This document shows positions 55,537 to 64,000 of a DNA stretch of 64,000 nucleotides, piece after piece. The notes beneath the pieces were generated by a model that saw only the letters and a list, made by a program, of their open reading frames with translations, was not told the DNA's origin and did not search any database. A program made the position numbers and the translations under genes. Origin of the DNA: Frigoribacterium sp. CFBP 13712 (GTDB lineage Bacteria; Actinomycetota; Actinomycetes; Actinomycetales; Microbacteriaceae); assembly GCF_014842255.1 (NCBI RefSeq), contig NZ_JACYVH010000007.1:1-64000 (forward strand), written 5' to 3'. The number at the start of each line of letters is the position of its first letter. Position 1 is the stretch's first letter.

Positions 55537-56853
55537 ATGCAGTTCGAGCCCGGCGTGACCGAGGTCGACGATCTGCTCGTCGACGTCGCCCGCGCAGTCG
55601 TCGTCGTCGCCGCCGGCAGCGGCACCCGTCTCGCCCAGGGGGCGCCCAAGGCCTTCGTCGCGGTCGCCGGCCGCAGCATCCTCGAGCGGTCGCTCGAGTC
55701 GATCTTCGCGTCGGCCGACCCCGTGCAGGTGGTCGTCGTGGTGCCGGCTGCGCTCGTCGACGAGTCGCGCGCCCTGGTCGACTCCGTCGCCGGGCCGGCG
55801 TCGGGCTACGCGTCGGTCGTCTCCGGCGGTGCGAGCCGTCAGGCCTCGGTCGCGGCCGGCCTCGCCCGCGTCGCCCCCTCGGTCGCGACCGTGCTCGTGC
55901 ACGACTGCGCCCGACCCTTCACCCCGACGGCGCAGTTCGACCTCGTCGCCTCGACGGTCGAGCGGACCGGTCACGGGGTCGTGCCGGGGCTGCCCGTCAG
56001 CGACACCATCAAGCGCGTCGGGTCCGCCGGCGAGGTCGTCGAGACCGTCGACCGCTCCGAGCTGGTCGCCATGCAGACGCCGCAGGGGTTCCCCCGGGCC
56101 GAGCTCGACGCGGCCTACGCCACGGCGGGCGCCGAGCACACCGACGACGCAGCGCTCTTCGCCGCGCACGGGCACCGGGTCGTCGTCGTCGAGGGCGACC
56201 CCGTGGCCTTCAAGATCACCACCCCGTGGGATCTCCGCCGGGCCGAGACGATCGCCCGCGAGCGCGCCGCAGCCGCGCCCGCCCCCGCCGCCGCCTCTGC
56301 CGCCGCCGCCGAGCGCGGTTCGAACCCCGCCGCCGAGCGCGGTTCGCGCTCCGACGACGACGCGCACCGGCTGCGCACGGGTCTGGGCGTCGACGTCCAC
56401 GCCTTCGACGACCGCCAGCCGCTGCACCTCGGTCTGCTGCACTTCGAGGGCGAGGCGGGTCTCGCCGGGCACAGCGACGGCGACGCCGTCGCGCACGCCC
56501 TGGTCGACGCCCTGCTGTCGGCGGCGGGCCTCGGCGACATCGGCTCGATGTTCGGCACCGACGACCCGCGCTTCGCCGGCGCGAGCGGCGAGGTCTTCGT
56601 CACCGCGACGCTCGAGCGCCTGACCGCGGCCGGGTTCGACGTCGTCTCGGCGGCCGTGCAGGTCATCGGCAACCGCCCGCGGCTCGCCCGCCGTCGCCTC
56701 GAGATGGAGGCGCGGCTCATCGAGGTCGTCGGCGCGCCGGTCAGCGTCTCGGCGACCACCACCGACGGGCTCGGCTTCACCGGGCGGGGCGAGGGCGTCA
56801 CGGCGATCGCGACCGCGCTGGTCGCCGTGGTCGACGGCACCTCAATAGGCTGA
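55537..56853 (+). CDS. ispDF: Bifunctional IspD/IspF of the MEP isoprenoid pathway
   Basis: This 438-aa protein fuses IspD (1-~235; [20 protein letters not shown], then [10 protein letters not shown] and [10 protein letters not shown]) to IspF (~275-438; [11 protein letters not shown] with metal Asp/His, [19 protein letters not shown] and [16 protein letters not shown]). It makes CDP-ME from MEP and the cyclodiphosphate from CDP-ME phosphate. An Ala-rich linker with a duplicated AERGS unit joins the halves. ATG 55537 is preferred; an ATG at 55501 overlaps a -10-like TAGCCT. cysS follows after 4 bp. Confidence 0.95.
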   Translation: MQFEPGVTEVDDLLVDVARAVVVVAAGSGTRLAQGAPKAFVAVAGRSILERSLESIFASADPVQVVVVVPAALVDESRALVDSVAGPASGYASVVSGGASRQASVAAGLARVAPSVATVLVHDCARPFTPTAQFDLVASTVERTGHGVVPGLPVSDTIKRVGSAGEVVETVDRSELVAMQTPQGFPRAELDAAYATAGAEHTDDAALFAAHGHRVVVVEGDPVAFKITTPWDLRRAETIARERAAAAPAPAAASAAAAERGSNPAAERGSRSDDDAHRLRTGLGVDVHAFDDRQPLHLGLLHFEGEAGLAGHSDGDAVAHALVDALLSAAGLGDIGSMFGTDDPRFAGASGEVFVTATLERLTAAGFDVVSAAVQVIGNRPRLARRRLEMEARLIEVVGAPVSVSATTTDGLGFTGRGEGVTAIATALVAVVDGTSIG

Positions 56854-56857
56854 TCGC

Positions 56858-58276
56858 GTGACAATCCGCCTCTACGACTCCCGCGCCCAGGCGCTCGTCG
56901 ACTTCGAACCGCTCGTCCCCGGTCAGGTGGGCCTCTACGTCTGCGGGCCGACCGTCCAGTCGTCGCCCCACATCGGGCACCTGCGCTCCGCCCTCGTGTA
57001 CGACCTGTGGCGCCGCTGGTTCACCTACCGCGGTCTCGACGTCACGCTGGTGCGCAACGTCACCGACATCGACGACAAGATCCTCGCCCTGGCCGCCGGC
57101 ACCGACGAGCAGTGGTGGGCACGCGCCTACCGCTACGAGCTCGAGTTCACCGCCGGCTACCAGGCCCTCGGCATCCTCGCGCCGACCTACGAGCCCCGCG
57201 CGACGGCGAGCATCAGCGAGATGCAGCAGATCGTCGAGCGGCTGATCGAGCGCGGGCACGCCTACGCGGCGGACGACGCCTCGGGCGACGTCTACTTCGA
57301 CACGGCGAGCTGGCCCGCCTACGGCGCGCTCACCCGGCAGGACGTCGCCGACATGGCGTCGGCCGCCGACGCCGACCCGCGGGGCAAGCGCGACCCCCGC
57401 GACTTCGCGCTGTGGAAGGGCGCGAAGGCCGACGAGCCCGCATCGGCCGCCTGGTCGTCGCCCTGGGGCGAGGGCCGACCCGGCTGGCACATCGAGTGCT
57501 CGGCCATGTCGCGTCGCTACCTCGGCCCGGCCTTCGACATCCACGGCGGCGGTCTCGACCTGAGGTTCCCGCACCACGAGAACGAGCTGGCCCAGTCGAC
57601 GGCAGCCGGCGACGGGTTCGCGCGGCACTGGCTGCACAACGGTCTGGTCAACGTCGACGGTCAGAAGATGTCGAAGTCGCTCGGCAACTCGATCTTCGCC
57701 GCCGAGTTCCTCGAGAAGGCCCGACCCGTCGTGGTGCGGTACTTCCTCAGCGCCGCGCACTACCGGTCGACGATCGATTACCACGACGGTGCGCTGGTCG
57801 AGGCCGATGCGGCCCTCGACCGGGTCGAGACCTTCCTGTCCCGCGCCGAGCGCCGTCTCGCCGGCACGCGCTTCGCCTCGGTCGGCGCGCGGGTCGTCCC
57901 CGACGACTTCGCCGCCGCGATGGACGACGATCTCAACGTGCCTCAGGCGATCGCGGTGCTGCACGACGCGGTGCGCGCCGGCAACTCGGCCCTCGACGAC
58001 GGCGACCTCGACACGGCCGCCCGCGAATGGCAGCACGTGGCCGCCATGGTCGCCGTGCTCGGCATCGATCCGCTCGCCCCCGAGTGGCGCGACGACGACG
58101 AGGGCGCGGCGCACCGCGCGCTCGGTGCCGTGATCGACGTACTCTTGGCGGAACGCCAGCATGCCCGGGCCGATCGCGACTTCGCACGGGCCGACCAGAT
58201 CCGCAGCACCCTCTCGGGTGCCGGGATCCTCATCGAAGACACCCCCAGCGGGTCGCATTGGAGCTTGGAACAGTGA
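56858..58276 (+). CDS. cysS: Cysteinyl-tRNA synthetase
   Basis: This 472-aa class I synthetase has [20 protein letters not shown] (zinc Cys and HIGH), the zinc ligands in [14 protein letters not shown] and [11 protein letters not shown], and the KMSKS loop [11 protein letters not shown]. It charges tRNA-Cys. It starts with GTG at 56858, close behind ispDF, and overlaps rlmB by GTGA. Confidence 0.98.
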   Translation: MTIRLYDSRAQALVDFEPLVPGQVGLYVCGPTVQSSPHIGHLRSALVYDLWRRWFTYRGLDVTLVRNVTDIDDKILALAAGTDEQWWARAYRYELEFTAGYQALGILAPTYEPRATASISEMQQIVERLIERGHAYAADDASGDVYFDTASWPAYGALTRQDVADMASAADADPRGKRDPRDFALWKGAKADEPASAAWSSPWGEGRPGWHIECSAMSRRYLGPAFDIHGGGLDLRFPHHENELAQSTAAGDGFARHWLHNGLVNVDGQKMSKSLGNSIFAAEFLEKARPVVVRYFLSAAHYRSTIDYHDGALVEADAALDRVETFLSRAERRLAGTRFASVGARVVPDDFAAAMDDDLNVPQAIAVLHDAVRAGNSALDDGDLDTAAREWQHVAAMVAVLGIDPLAPEWRDDDEGAAHRALGAVIDVLLAERQHARADRDFARADQIRSTLSGAGILIEDTPSGSHWSLEQ

Positions 58277-59319
58277 AGAACACCAGCGGAGCACGTAAGG
58301 GCCGTCCCGGCAACAGTGCCGTGCGGCAGGGCAGCAAGGGCAAGCAGGTCGGCAGCGGCGGGCAGGGTCGTCAGGCCCTCGAGGGCAAGAAGCCCACCCC
58401 CGCGGCCGAAGACCGCCCGTACCACCCCGCCGGCAAGGCGAAGATCGCCCGCGAGCGACTCGAGAGCGCCCGCGGTCGCAGCAGCAACGGCCCGCGCGCC
58501 GGTTCGCCGATCGCCGGTCGCGGCGGGGCGAGCGACGCCCAGCGTCGTCGCCCGAAGTCGGCCGACGACCACGAGATGGTGACCGGTCGCAACTCGGTGC
58601 TCGAAGCGCTGCGCACGCGCATCCCCGCGTCGACGCTGTACATCGCGGCCCGCATCGAGATGGACGACCGCACGAAGGAGATCCTGCAGCTCGCCACGCG
58701 ACGTGGTCTGCCGGTGCTCGAGGTCATGCGCCCCGAACTCGACCGTCTGACCGGGGCCGACTCGGTGCACCAGGGCGTCGCCCTCAAGGTGCCGCCGTAC
58801 GAGTACGCGCACCCGATGGACATGCTCGAGACGTCGATCAAGCGTCAGCAGAAGCCGCTCTTCGTCGCCCTCGACGGCATCACCGACCCGCGCAACCTCG
58901 GGGCGATCATCCGATCGGTGGCCGCGTTCGGCGGTCAGGGCGTCATCGTCCCGCAGCGTCGCTCGGTCGGTCTCACGGCCTCGGCCTGGAAGACCTCGGC
59001 CGGCGCCGCGGCGCGCATCCCCGTCGCGATGGCCTCGAACCTCACGCAGACGCTCAAGTCGTTCAAAGAGCAGGGCGTCTTCGTGGTCGGCCTCGACGGC
59101 GGCGGCGACGTGATGCTGCCCGGTCTCGAGCTGGCCGACCGCCCGATCGTGGTCGTCGTCGGCAGCGAGGGCAAGGGCCTCTCGCGCATCGTCGCCGAGA
59201 CCTGCGACGCGATCGTGTCGGTGCCGATCACCGGCGCCGTCGAGTCGCTCAACGCCGGCATCGCCGCGTCCGTCACGCTCTACGAGATCTCGAAGCTGCG
59301 GGCCGAACGCAAGAAGTGA
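58273..59319 (+). CDS. rlmB: 23S rRNA (guanosine-2'-O)-methyltransferase RlmB
   Basis: This 348-aa SPOUT methyltransferase has a basic, disordered N-terminus of ~95 residues, the substrate-binding [12 protein letters not shown] segment, and the knot motifs [31 protein letters not shown] and [17 protein letters not shown]. It methylates a guanosine of 23S rRNA. The GTG overlaps the cysS stop. Confidence 0.96.
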   Translation: MKNTSGARKGRPGNSAVRQGSKGKQVGSGGQGRQALEGKKPTPAAEDRPYHPAGKAKIARERLESARGRSSNGPRAGSPIAGRGGASDAQRRRPKSADDHEMVTGRNSVLEALRTRIPASTLYIAARIEMDDRTKEILQLATRRGLPVLEVMRPELDRLTGADSVHQGVALKVPPYEYAHPMDMLETSIKRQQKPLFVALDGITDPRNLGAIIRSVAAFGGQGVIVPQRRSVGLTASAWKTSAGAAARIPVAMASNLTQTLKSFKEQGVFVVGLDGGGDVMLPGLELADRPIVVVVGSEGKGLSRIVAETCDAIVSVPITGAVESLNAGIAASVTLYEISKLRAERKK

Positions 59320-59325
59320 GCCCCT

Positions 59326-59368
59326 GCAGGAGGCGCGGATCGGGGTCGTCCCGGCCCGCGCCTCCTGC
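59326..59368. terminator. Terminator after rlmB
   Basis: GCAGGAGGCGCGG pairs exactly with CCGCGCCTCCTGC offset by a small bulge, around a GC-rich loop. It lies between the convergent rlmB and DUF4032 genes and is built from the dispersed motif in both orientations. Confidence 0.85.
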
Positions 59369-59382
59369 GTTCTCCGGCCGGG

Positions 59383-60666
59383 TCAGACCTTGCTGCGCCA
59401 GTCGTCGTCGTCGAGCGACTCGGCCTCGGGCAGCGCGATCGACTCCGTCGGCGGCTCGATCACCATCTGCTCGTCGCGACGGTGCCGCAGCACGTCGTTG
59501 ATGTACGAGGTGAGCGCCTCGGCGATCGGCACGTCGCGGTTCTCCTGCTGCGAGCGGTACCAGCGGTGCTCGAGCAGCTGGTGGAACACCTCGGCCGGCT
59601 CGAGACGCCCGCGCAGCTCGCGGGGGATCGACCGGACGACGGGCTCGAAGACGCGGGCCGCCCACTCGTGCGCGATCATCTCCTCGTCGTTGTCGTTGTT
59701 GCCCGTGCGGAGCCGGTAGGCGTCGAGGTCGTTCAGCAGGCGTCGGGCCTGGTTCTCTTCGACGTCGAGACCGGTGAGACGCAGCAGGCGCCGCGAGTGG
59801 TGACCCGCGTCGACGACCTTCGGCTGGATCTTCACCTGGGTGCCGCCCTCGGCCGTCTTGATCGCGAGCTCCTCGATGTCGAAGCCGAGGTCGTTCAACC
59901 GCTCGACGCGGTCGTTGATGCGCCAGCGCTCGGAGCTCGAGAAGGTCTCGCTGCCGGTGAGCTCCGTCCAGAGGCTGCGGTACTTGGCGACGATGCCGTT
60001 GCTGACGTCGACGGCGTCGAGGTTGTCGTCGAGTCGCCCGCCCGCCTCGAGGTCGAGCAGCTCGCCGGCGATGTTGACGCGGGCCACCTCGAGGTCGTTC
60101 TCGCGCTGACCGTTCGACAGGCCGCCGGGGTAGAGCTTGCCCGTCTCGGCGTCGACCAGATACGCCGCGAAGGCGCCTGCGTCGCGACGGAACAGGGTGT
60201 TCGAGAGCGACACGTCGCCCCAGTAGAAGCCGATGATGTGGAGGCGCACCAGCAGCAGGGCGAGCGCGTCGACCAGTCGCTTGGCCGTGTCGGGTCGGAG
60301 GGTCTGCGAGTAGAGCGCCCGGTAGGGCAGCGAGAACTTCAGGTGCCGCGTCACGAGCACCGGGTCGAGCGGCGAGCCGTCCTCGTCGTGCCGGTTCGTG
60401 ATGACGGCGAGCGGGTCGACGCAGGGGATGTCCATGCGCTGCAGGGTCCGCAGCATCTCGTACTCGCCCCGGGCCATCTCGCCCGATGTCTCTTTGATGG
60501 CGATGACGTAGCCGCTGAGGTGGGCGAAGCGCACCAGGTGCCGCGAGATGCCCTTCGGCAGCGTCGCGATGGCGTCGTCGGGCCAGGCCCCGAGGGGGAG
60601 ATCCCAGGGGAGGTCGAGCAGGGCCGGGTCGACCGTGGCGGAGGTGATGTTGAGGGAGTCGGGCAT
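59383..60666 (-). CDS. DUF4032 domain protein (kinase-like fold)
   Basis: This 427-aa protein matches actinobacterial DUF4032, with LPS-kinase-like features: YVIAIKETSGEMARGEYEML (Lys/Glu pair), ALLLVRLHIIGFYWGDVSLS, which resembles a catalytic loop (GDVSLSN), and YLVDAETGKLYPG as a metal-binding Asp strand. The C-terminal half (EEMIAHEWAARVFEPVVRSI) is family-specific. The substrate is unknown. It is convergent with rlmB and downstream of the sugar ABC ATPase gene. Confidence 0.85.
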   Translation of the reverse strand: MPDSLNITSATVDPALLDLPWDLPLGAWPDDAIATLPKGISRHLVRFAHLSGYVIAIKETSGEMARGEYEMLRTLQRMDIPCVDPLAVITNRHDEDGSPLDPVLVTRHLKFSLPYRALYSQTLRPDTAKRLVDALALLLVRLHIIGFYWGDVSLSNTLFRRDAGAFAAYLVDAETGKLYPGGLSNGQRENDLEVARVNIAGELLDLEAGGRLDDNLDAVDVSNGIVAKYRSLWTELTGSETFSSSERWRINDRVERLNDLGFDIEELAIKTAEGGTQVKIQPKVVDAGHHSRRLLRLTGLDVEENQARRLLNDLDAYRLRTGNNDNDEEMIAHEWAARVFEPVVRSIPRELRGRLEPAEVFHQLLEHRWYRSQQENRDVPIAEALTSYINDVLRHRRDEQMVIEPPTESIALPEAESLDDDDWRSKV

Positions 60667-60788
60667 CGTCTCGTGGTCTCTGTGTCTCTCGGGTGCGTCT
60701 CGGGGGTGTCTGACAGGAGGTACGGGATCGGGCCGACGAGTCACCGGGCTGGCGCCCAGGTGACCCGTCGGGCCGATGAGGTGTGCTG

Positions 60789-61889
<1,101 letters not shown>

Positions 61890-62171
61890 GATGTTTCTCC
61901 TTCACCGGCAGGTACGTGCCGGACGATCCGTTGTGAATGGATGGTGATCAGACCAAGAGGTCCGCGATGACCACCACCCGACAGTATGGCACCGAACCGA
62001 GACGGTCTCATGCGGTGTCCGGGGCGGGGACGGTATCGTTTTCGACACGGTCGTCCGGACAGTCGTCCGGTGCGGCCGGCACCCCCGACAGGGCGCTGCA
62101 CTCGCAGACCCTCCCCACGCCCCCTACGACGCGACGGCGACACCCCGTGGCGCATCGGAGAGACCCGTTCC
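61890..62171. promoter_or_regulatory. Divergent promoter region between the ABC ATPase and DsbA-like genes
   Basis: A CATACT -10 (minus) lies near 61983-61988, and TATCGT (plus) near 62034. A direct repeat GTCGTCCGG occurs twice near 62053. No known RNA is seen. Confidence 0.45.
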
Positions 62172-63161
62172 ATGACTGACAACACCCCGGACGACAAGAT
62201 CCTCACCAAGAACCAGCGTCGCGCCGCCGCGCGGCAGAAGGCTCAGCTCGCCCGCAAGAAGCAGAAGCGTCGTCAGAAGACCGGTCGACTGCTGCTGCAG
62301 GGCGGCATCGCGCTCGCGCTCGTGGCCGTCGTCGTGATCGTCGTCGTCGTCATCACGAACAGCATCAAGCCCGCCGGCCCCGGCCCCGCCAACATGGCCA
62401 GCGACGGCATCCGCATCGGCCAGGACTTCGTCGCCGAGACCACCCCGGCGCTCGCCGCCGACGACGACCCGGTGCCCTCCGAGACGACGGCCGCGAGCGA
62501 CACCGTCGACATCGTCGTCTACCTCGACTACCTCTGCCCGATCTGCGGTCAGTTCGAGGAGGCCAACAACGACTACATCGCCGGCCTCGTCGACTCGGGC
62601 GCGGCCACCGTCGAGTACCACCCGGTGGCGATCCTGACGAACTCGTCGGTGGGCACCCGGTACTCGAACCGCGCGGCCAACGCGGCCGCCTGCGTGGCGA
62701 ACTACTCGCCGAACTCGTTCTTCGACTTCAACACCGCCCTGTTCGACCAGCAGCCGGAGGAGGGCACCCGCGGTCTCGACGACGCGACGCTGTCGGACAT
62801 CGCGACGGGCATCGAGGGCGTCGTCGACCCGGCGCGCATCACGACCTGCATCGACGACGAGGAGTTCGCGTCGTGGGTCACCAACGCGACCGAGCGGGCC
62901 GTCGACGGCCCGATCCCGAACAGCACCGTCGACGCCCTGCCCGGCACCCCGCTGGTGCTGGTCAACGGTCAGCAGTACGAGGCGAGCACGCCGTTCACCA
63001 ACGAGGAGTTCCGCAACTTCGTCGTGACGGCCGCCGGCAACAGCTACGCCGACAGCAGCACCGCCACCCCGACGCCGACGCCGACCGAGTCGGGCGCGCC
63101 CGCCGAGCCGGCCGAGAGCGAGGCGCCCGCAGCGACGCCCGCGGCGACCCCCGCAGGCTGA
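62172..63161 (+). CDS. Membrane-anchored DsbA-like thioredoxin-fold protein
   Basis: This 329-aa protein has a basic cytoplasmic N-terminus, one helix (~43-64) and an exported thioredoxin fold with a CPIC active site at 122-125 and the cis-Pro region GTPLVLVNGQ. It should oxidise or isomerise disulphides outside the membrane. A Thr/Pro/Glu tail (PTPTPTES...) of ~50 residues ends it. The ATG at 62172 is favoured by its acidic/basic conserved start. Confidence 0.92.
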   Translation: MTDNTPDDKILTKNQRRAAARQKAQLARKKQKRRQKTGRLLLQGGIALALVAVVVIVVVVITNSIKPAGPGPANMASDGIRIGQDFVAETTPALAADDDPVPSETTAASDTVDIVVYLDYLCPICGQFEEANNDYIAGLVDSGAATVEYHPVAILTNSSVGTRYSNRAANAAACVANYSPNSFFDFNTALFDQQPEEGTRGLDDATLSDIATGIEGVVDPARITTCIDDEEFASWVTNATERAVDGPIPNSTVDALPGTPLVLVNGQQYEASTPFTNEEFRNFVVTAAGNSYADSSTATPTPTPTESGAPAEPAESEAPAATPAATPAG

Positions 63162-63180
63162 TCGCGGCCGATGCCGCGGC

Positions 63181-63723
63181 TCAGGTCGTCCTGCGCGGGT
63201 GGGGGAGCACCCCGGGCCGCTTGACCGGCAGCTCGTGCAGCACGACGTCGCGCACCGCGCCGGCGTCGAGGGTGAGCGTCAGGTAGGTGGCGTGCGCCTG
63301 GCGGCGCCGATCCGTGGGCGACCCCGGGTTCAGCAGGCGGAGGCCCGCCGGGGTCGTCGTGTCCCACGGGATGTGGCTGTGGCCGAAGAGCAGGAGGTCG
63401 GTCTCGGGGAAGAGGCGGTCCATTCGGCTCTCGCGCGCCTCCTTGGCTCCGGTCTCGTGGACGACCGCGAGGCGGATGCCGTCGACGGTGGTCCGCACCA
63501 CCTCGGGAAGCCTGTCGTCGAACTCGGGGCCGTCGTTGTTGCCGCGGACCCCGATCAGGAGGCGCGCGCGGGTCTCGAACTCGTCGAGCAGCGGCAGGCC
63601 GGTCCAGTCTCCGGCGTGCACCACGACGTCGGCGCGATCGACGGCGGCCCAGACGGCGGACGGCACGGCCTTGGCCTTCTGCGGCACATGGGTGTCGGAC
63701 ACGACGAGCACGGAGGTCGGCAT
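63181..63723 (-). CDS. YfcE/MJ0936-type metallophosphoesterase
   Basis: This 180-aa protein has the calcineurin-like motifs VVSDTHVP, VVHAGDWTG, GVRGNNDGP, VVHETG and LLFGHSHIPW in order. It is a small phosphodiesterase family; the true substrate is unknown. It is convergent with the DsbA-like gene. Confidence 0.92.
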   Translation of the reverse strand: MPTSVLVVSDTHVPQKAKAVPSAVWAAVDRADVVVHAGDWTGLPLLDEFETRARLLIGVRGNNDGPEFDDRLPEVVRTTVDGIRLAVVHETGAKEARESRMDRLFPETDLLLFGHSHIPWDTTTPAGLRLLNPGSPTDRRRQAHATYLTLTLDAGAVRDVVLHELPVKRPGVLPHPRRTT

Positions 63724-63840
63724 CCCCCCACGCTAGGGGCGCGCGGGGCGATGCGGCCCGTTATCGTCGTTTCAGGGTTGGCTTGCTCTGTCGGCTCGTC
63801 AGCCTGACCGCAGCGCACCACCAGAAACGAGGACGACATC

Positions 63841-64000
63841 GTGGGACTCTTCCGCAGCCAAGCCACCGAGGTGGCCCGGCAGGACGCCGCCGTGCGTCAC
63901 TCGCTCTGGGCGGACGCCTTCGGCGCGCTCGCGACGCGCGCCGTGCAGATCATCGCCGTGGTCATCGTGGCCGCCGCCCTCATCTACGTGTTCCTCAGCC
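63841..64000 (+). CDS. AI-2E-family permease, 5' fragment
   Basis: The GTG at 63841 follows CGAGGA and opens a frame to the right edge, 53 residues. MGLFRSQATEVARQDAAVRH and a first helix (VQIIAVVIVAAALIYVFL) resemble AI-2E family transporters. The remainder lies outside the window. Confidence 0.7.
   Translation, partial: MGLFRSQATEVARQDAAVRHSLWADAFGALATRAVQIIAVVIVAAALIYVFLS

Overview
The window is 64 kb of very GC-rich, densely coded actinobacterial chromosome. Mycothiol synthase (mshD), a mycobacterial-type GlnR next to mshD, SenX3/RegX3/PhoU, SigK/RskA, an IspDF fusion, DUF2017, DUF4032 and AI-2E-type neighbours all point to Actinomycetota, most likely the Micrococcales family Microbacteriaceae. 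I cannot fix the genus from sequence alone. Most genes sit in tight operons with 4-bp ATGA/GTGA stop-start overlaps. I see no phage, IS element, CRISPR array or rRNA. One tRNA (Lys, UUU) is present.

Region 1 (1-16.5 kb) is the most unusual. A WXG100 protein and a very large RHS/YD-repeat protein (cut by the left edge) lie on the minus strand. They diverge from a three-gene plus-strand operon: a 977-aa coiled-coil lipoprotein, a membrane-anchored protein resembling type I periplasmic binding proteins, and a 1452-aa FHA-FtsK/SpoIIIE ATPase of the EccC/EssC type. A transmembrane Ser/Thr kinase faces this operon across five copies of a 54-bp palindrome. I read this as a compact type VII (ESX-like) secretion locus with a likely RHS cargo and a kinase/FHA regulatory pair. 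The other usual Ess/Ecc membrane partners are not in the window.

Region 2 (16.5-28 kb) holds pspC, DUF2017-clpS, a ZTP-riboswitch-controlled glyA-folD operon, a galactose cluster (galT-galK diverging from a DeoR-type regulator and an aldose epimerase gene), tRNA-Lys, and sigK-rskA.

Region 3 (28-36 kb) is phosphate supply and storage: pstS-pstC-pstA-pstB behind a three-repeat PHO box, then ppk and a MutT1-type NUDIX/histidine phosphatase. The regulators of this regulon (phoU diverging from senX3-regX3, with a second PHO-box-like array) lie at 51.8-54.6 kb.

Region 4 (36-50 kb) has a five-gene glycosyltransferase cluster in two divergent arms, including a two-domain fusion. It is followed by mshD-glnR, a small membrane-protein/nitrobindin/YgfZ/FUSC run and a methyltransferase.

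Region 5 (50-64 kb) is mainly housekeeping: gpmA, a P-loop kinase, the Pho regulators, ispDF-cysS-rlmB, a DUF4032 protein, a UgpC/MsiK-type sugar ABC ATPase, a membrane-anchored DsbA-like protein, a YfcE-type phosphoesterase and the start of an AI-2E-family permease.

Intergenic DNA is rich in small repeats. A short motif, GGAGGCGCGG, recurs in both orientations about two dozen times, inside and between genes, and forms the arms of several convergent-gene hairpins.
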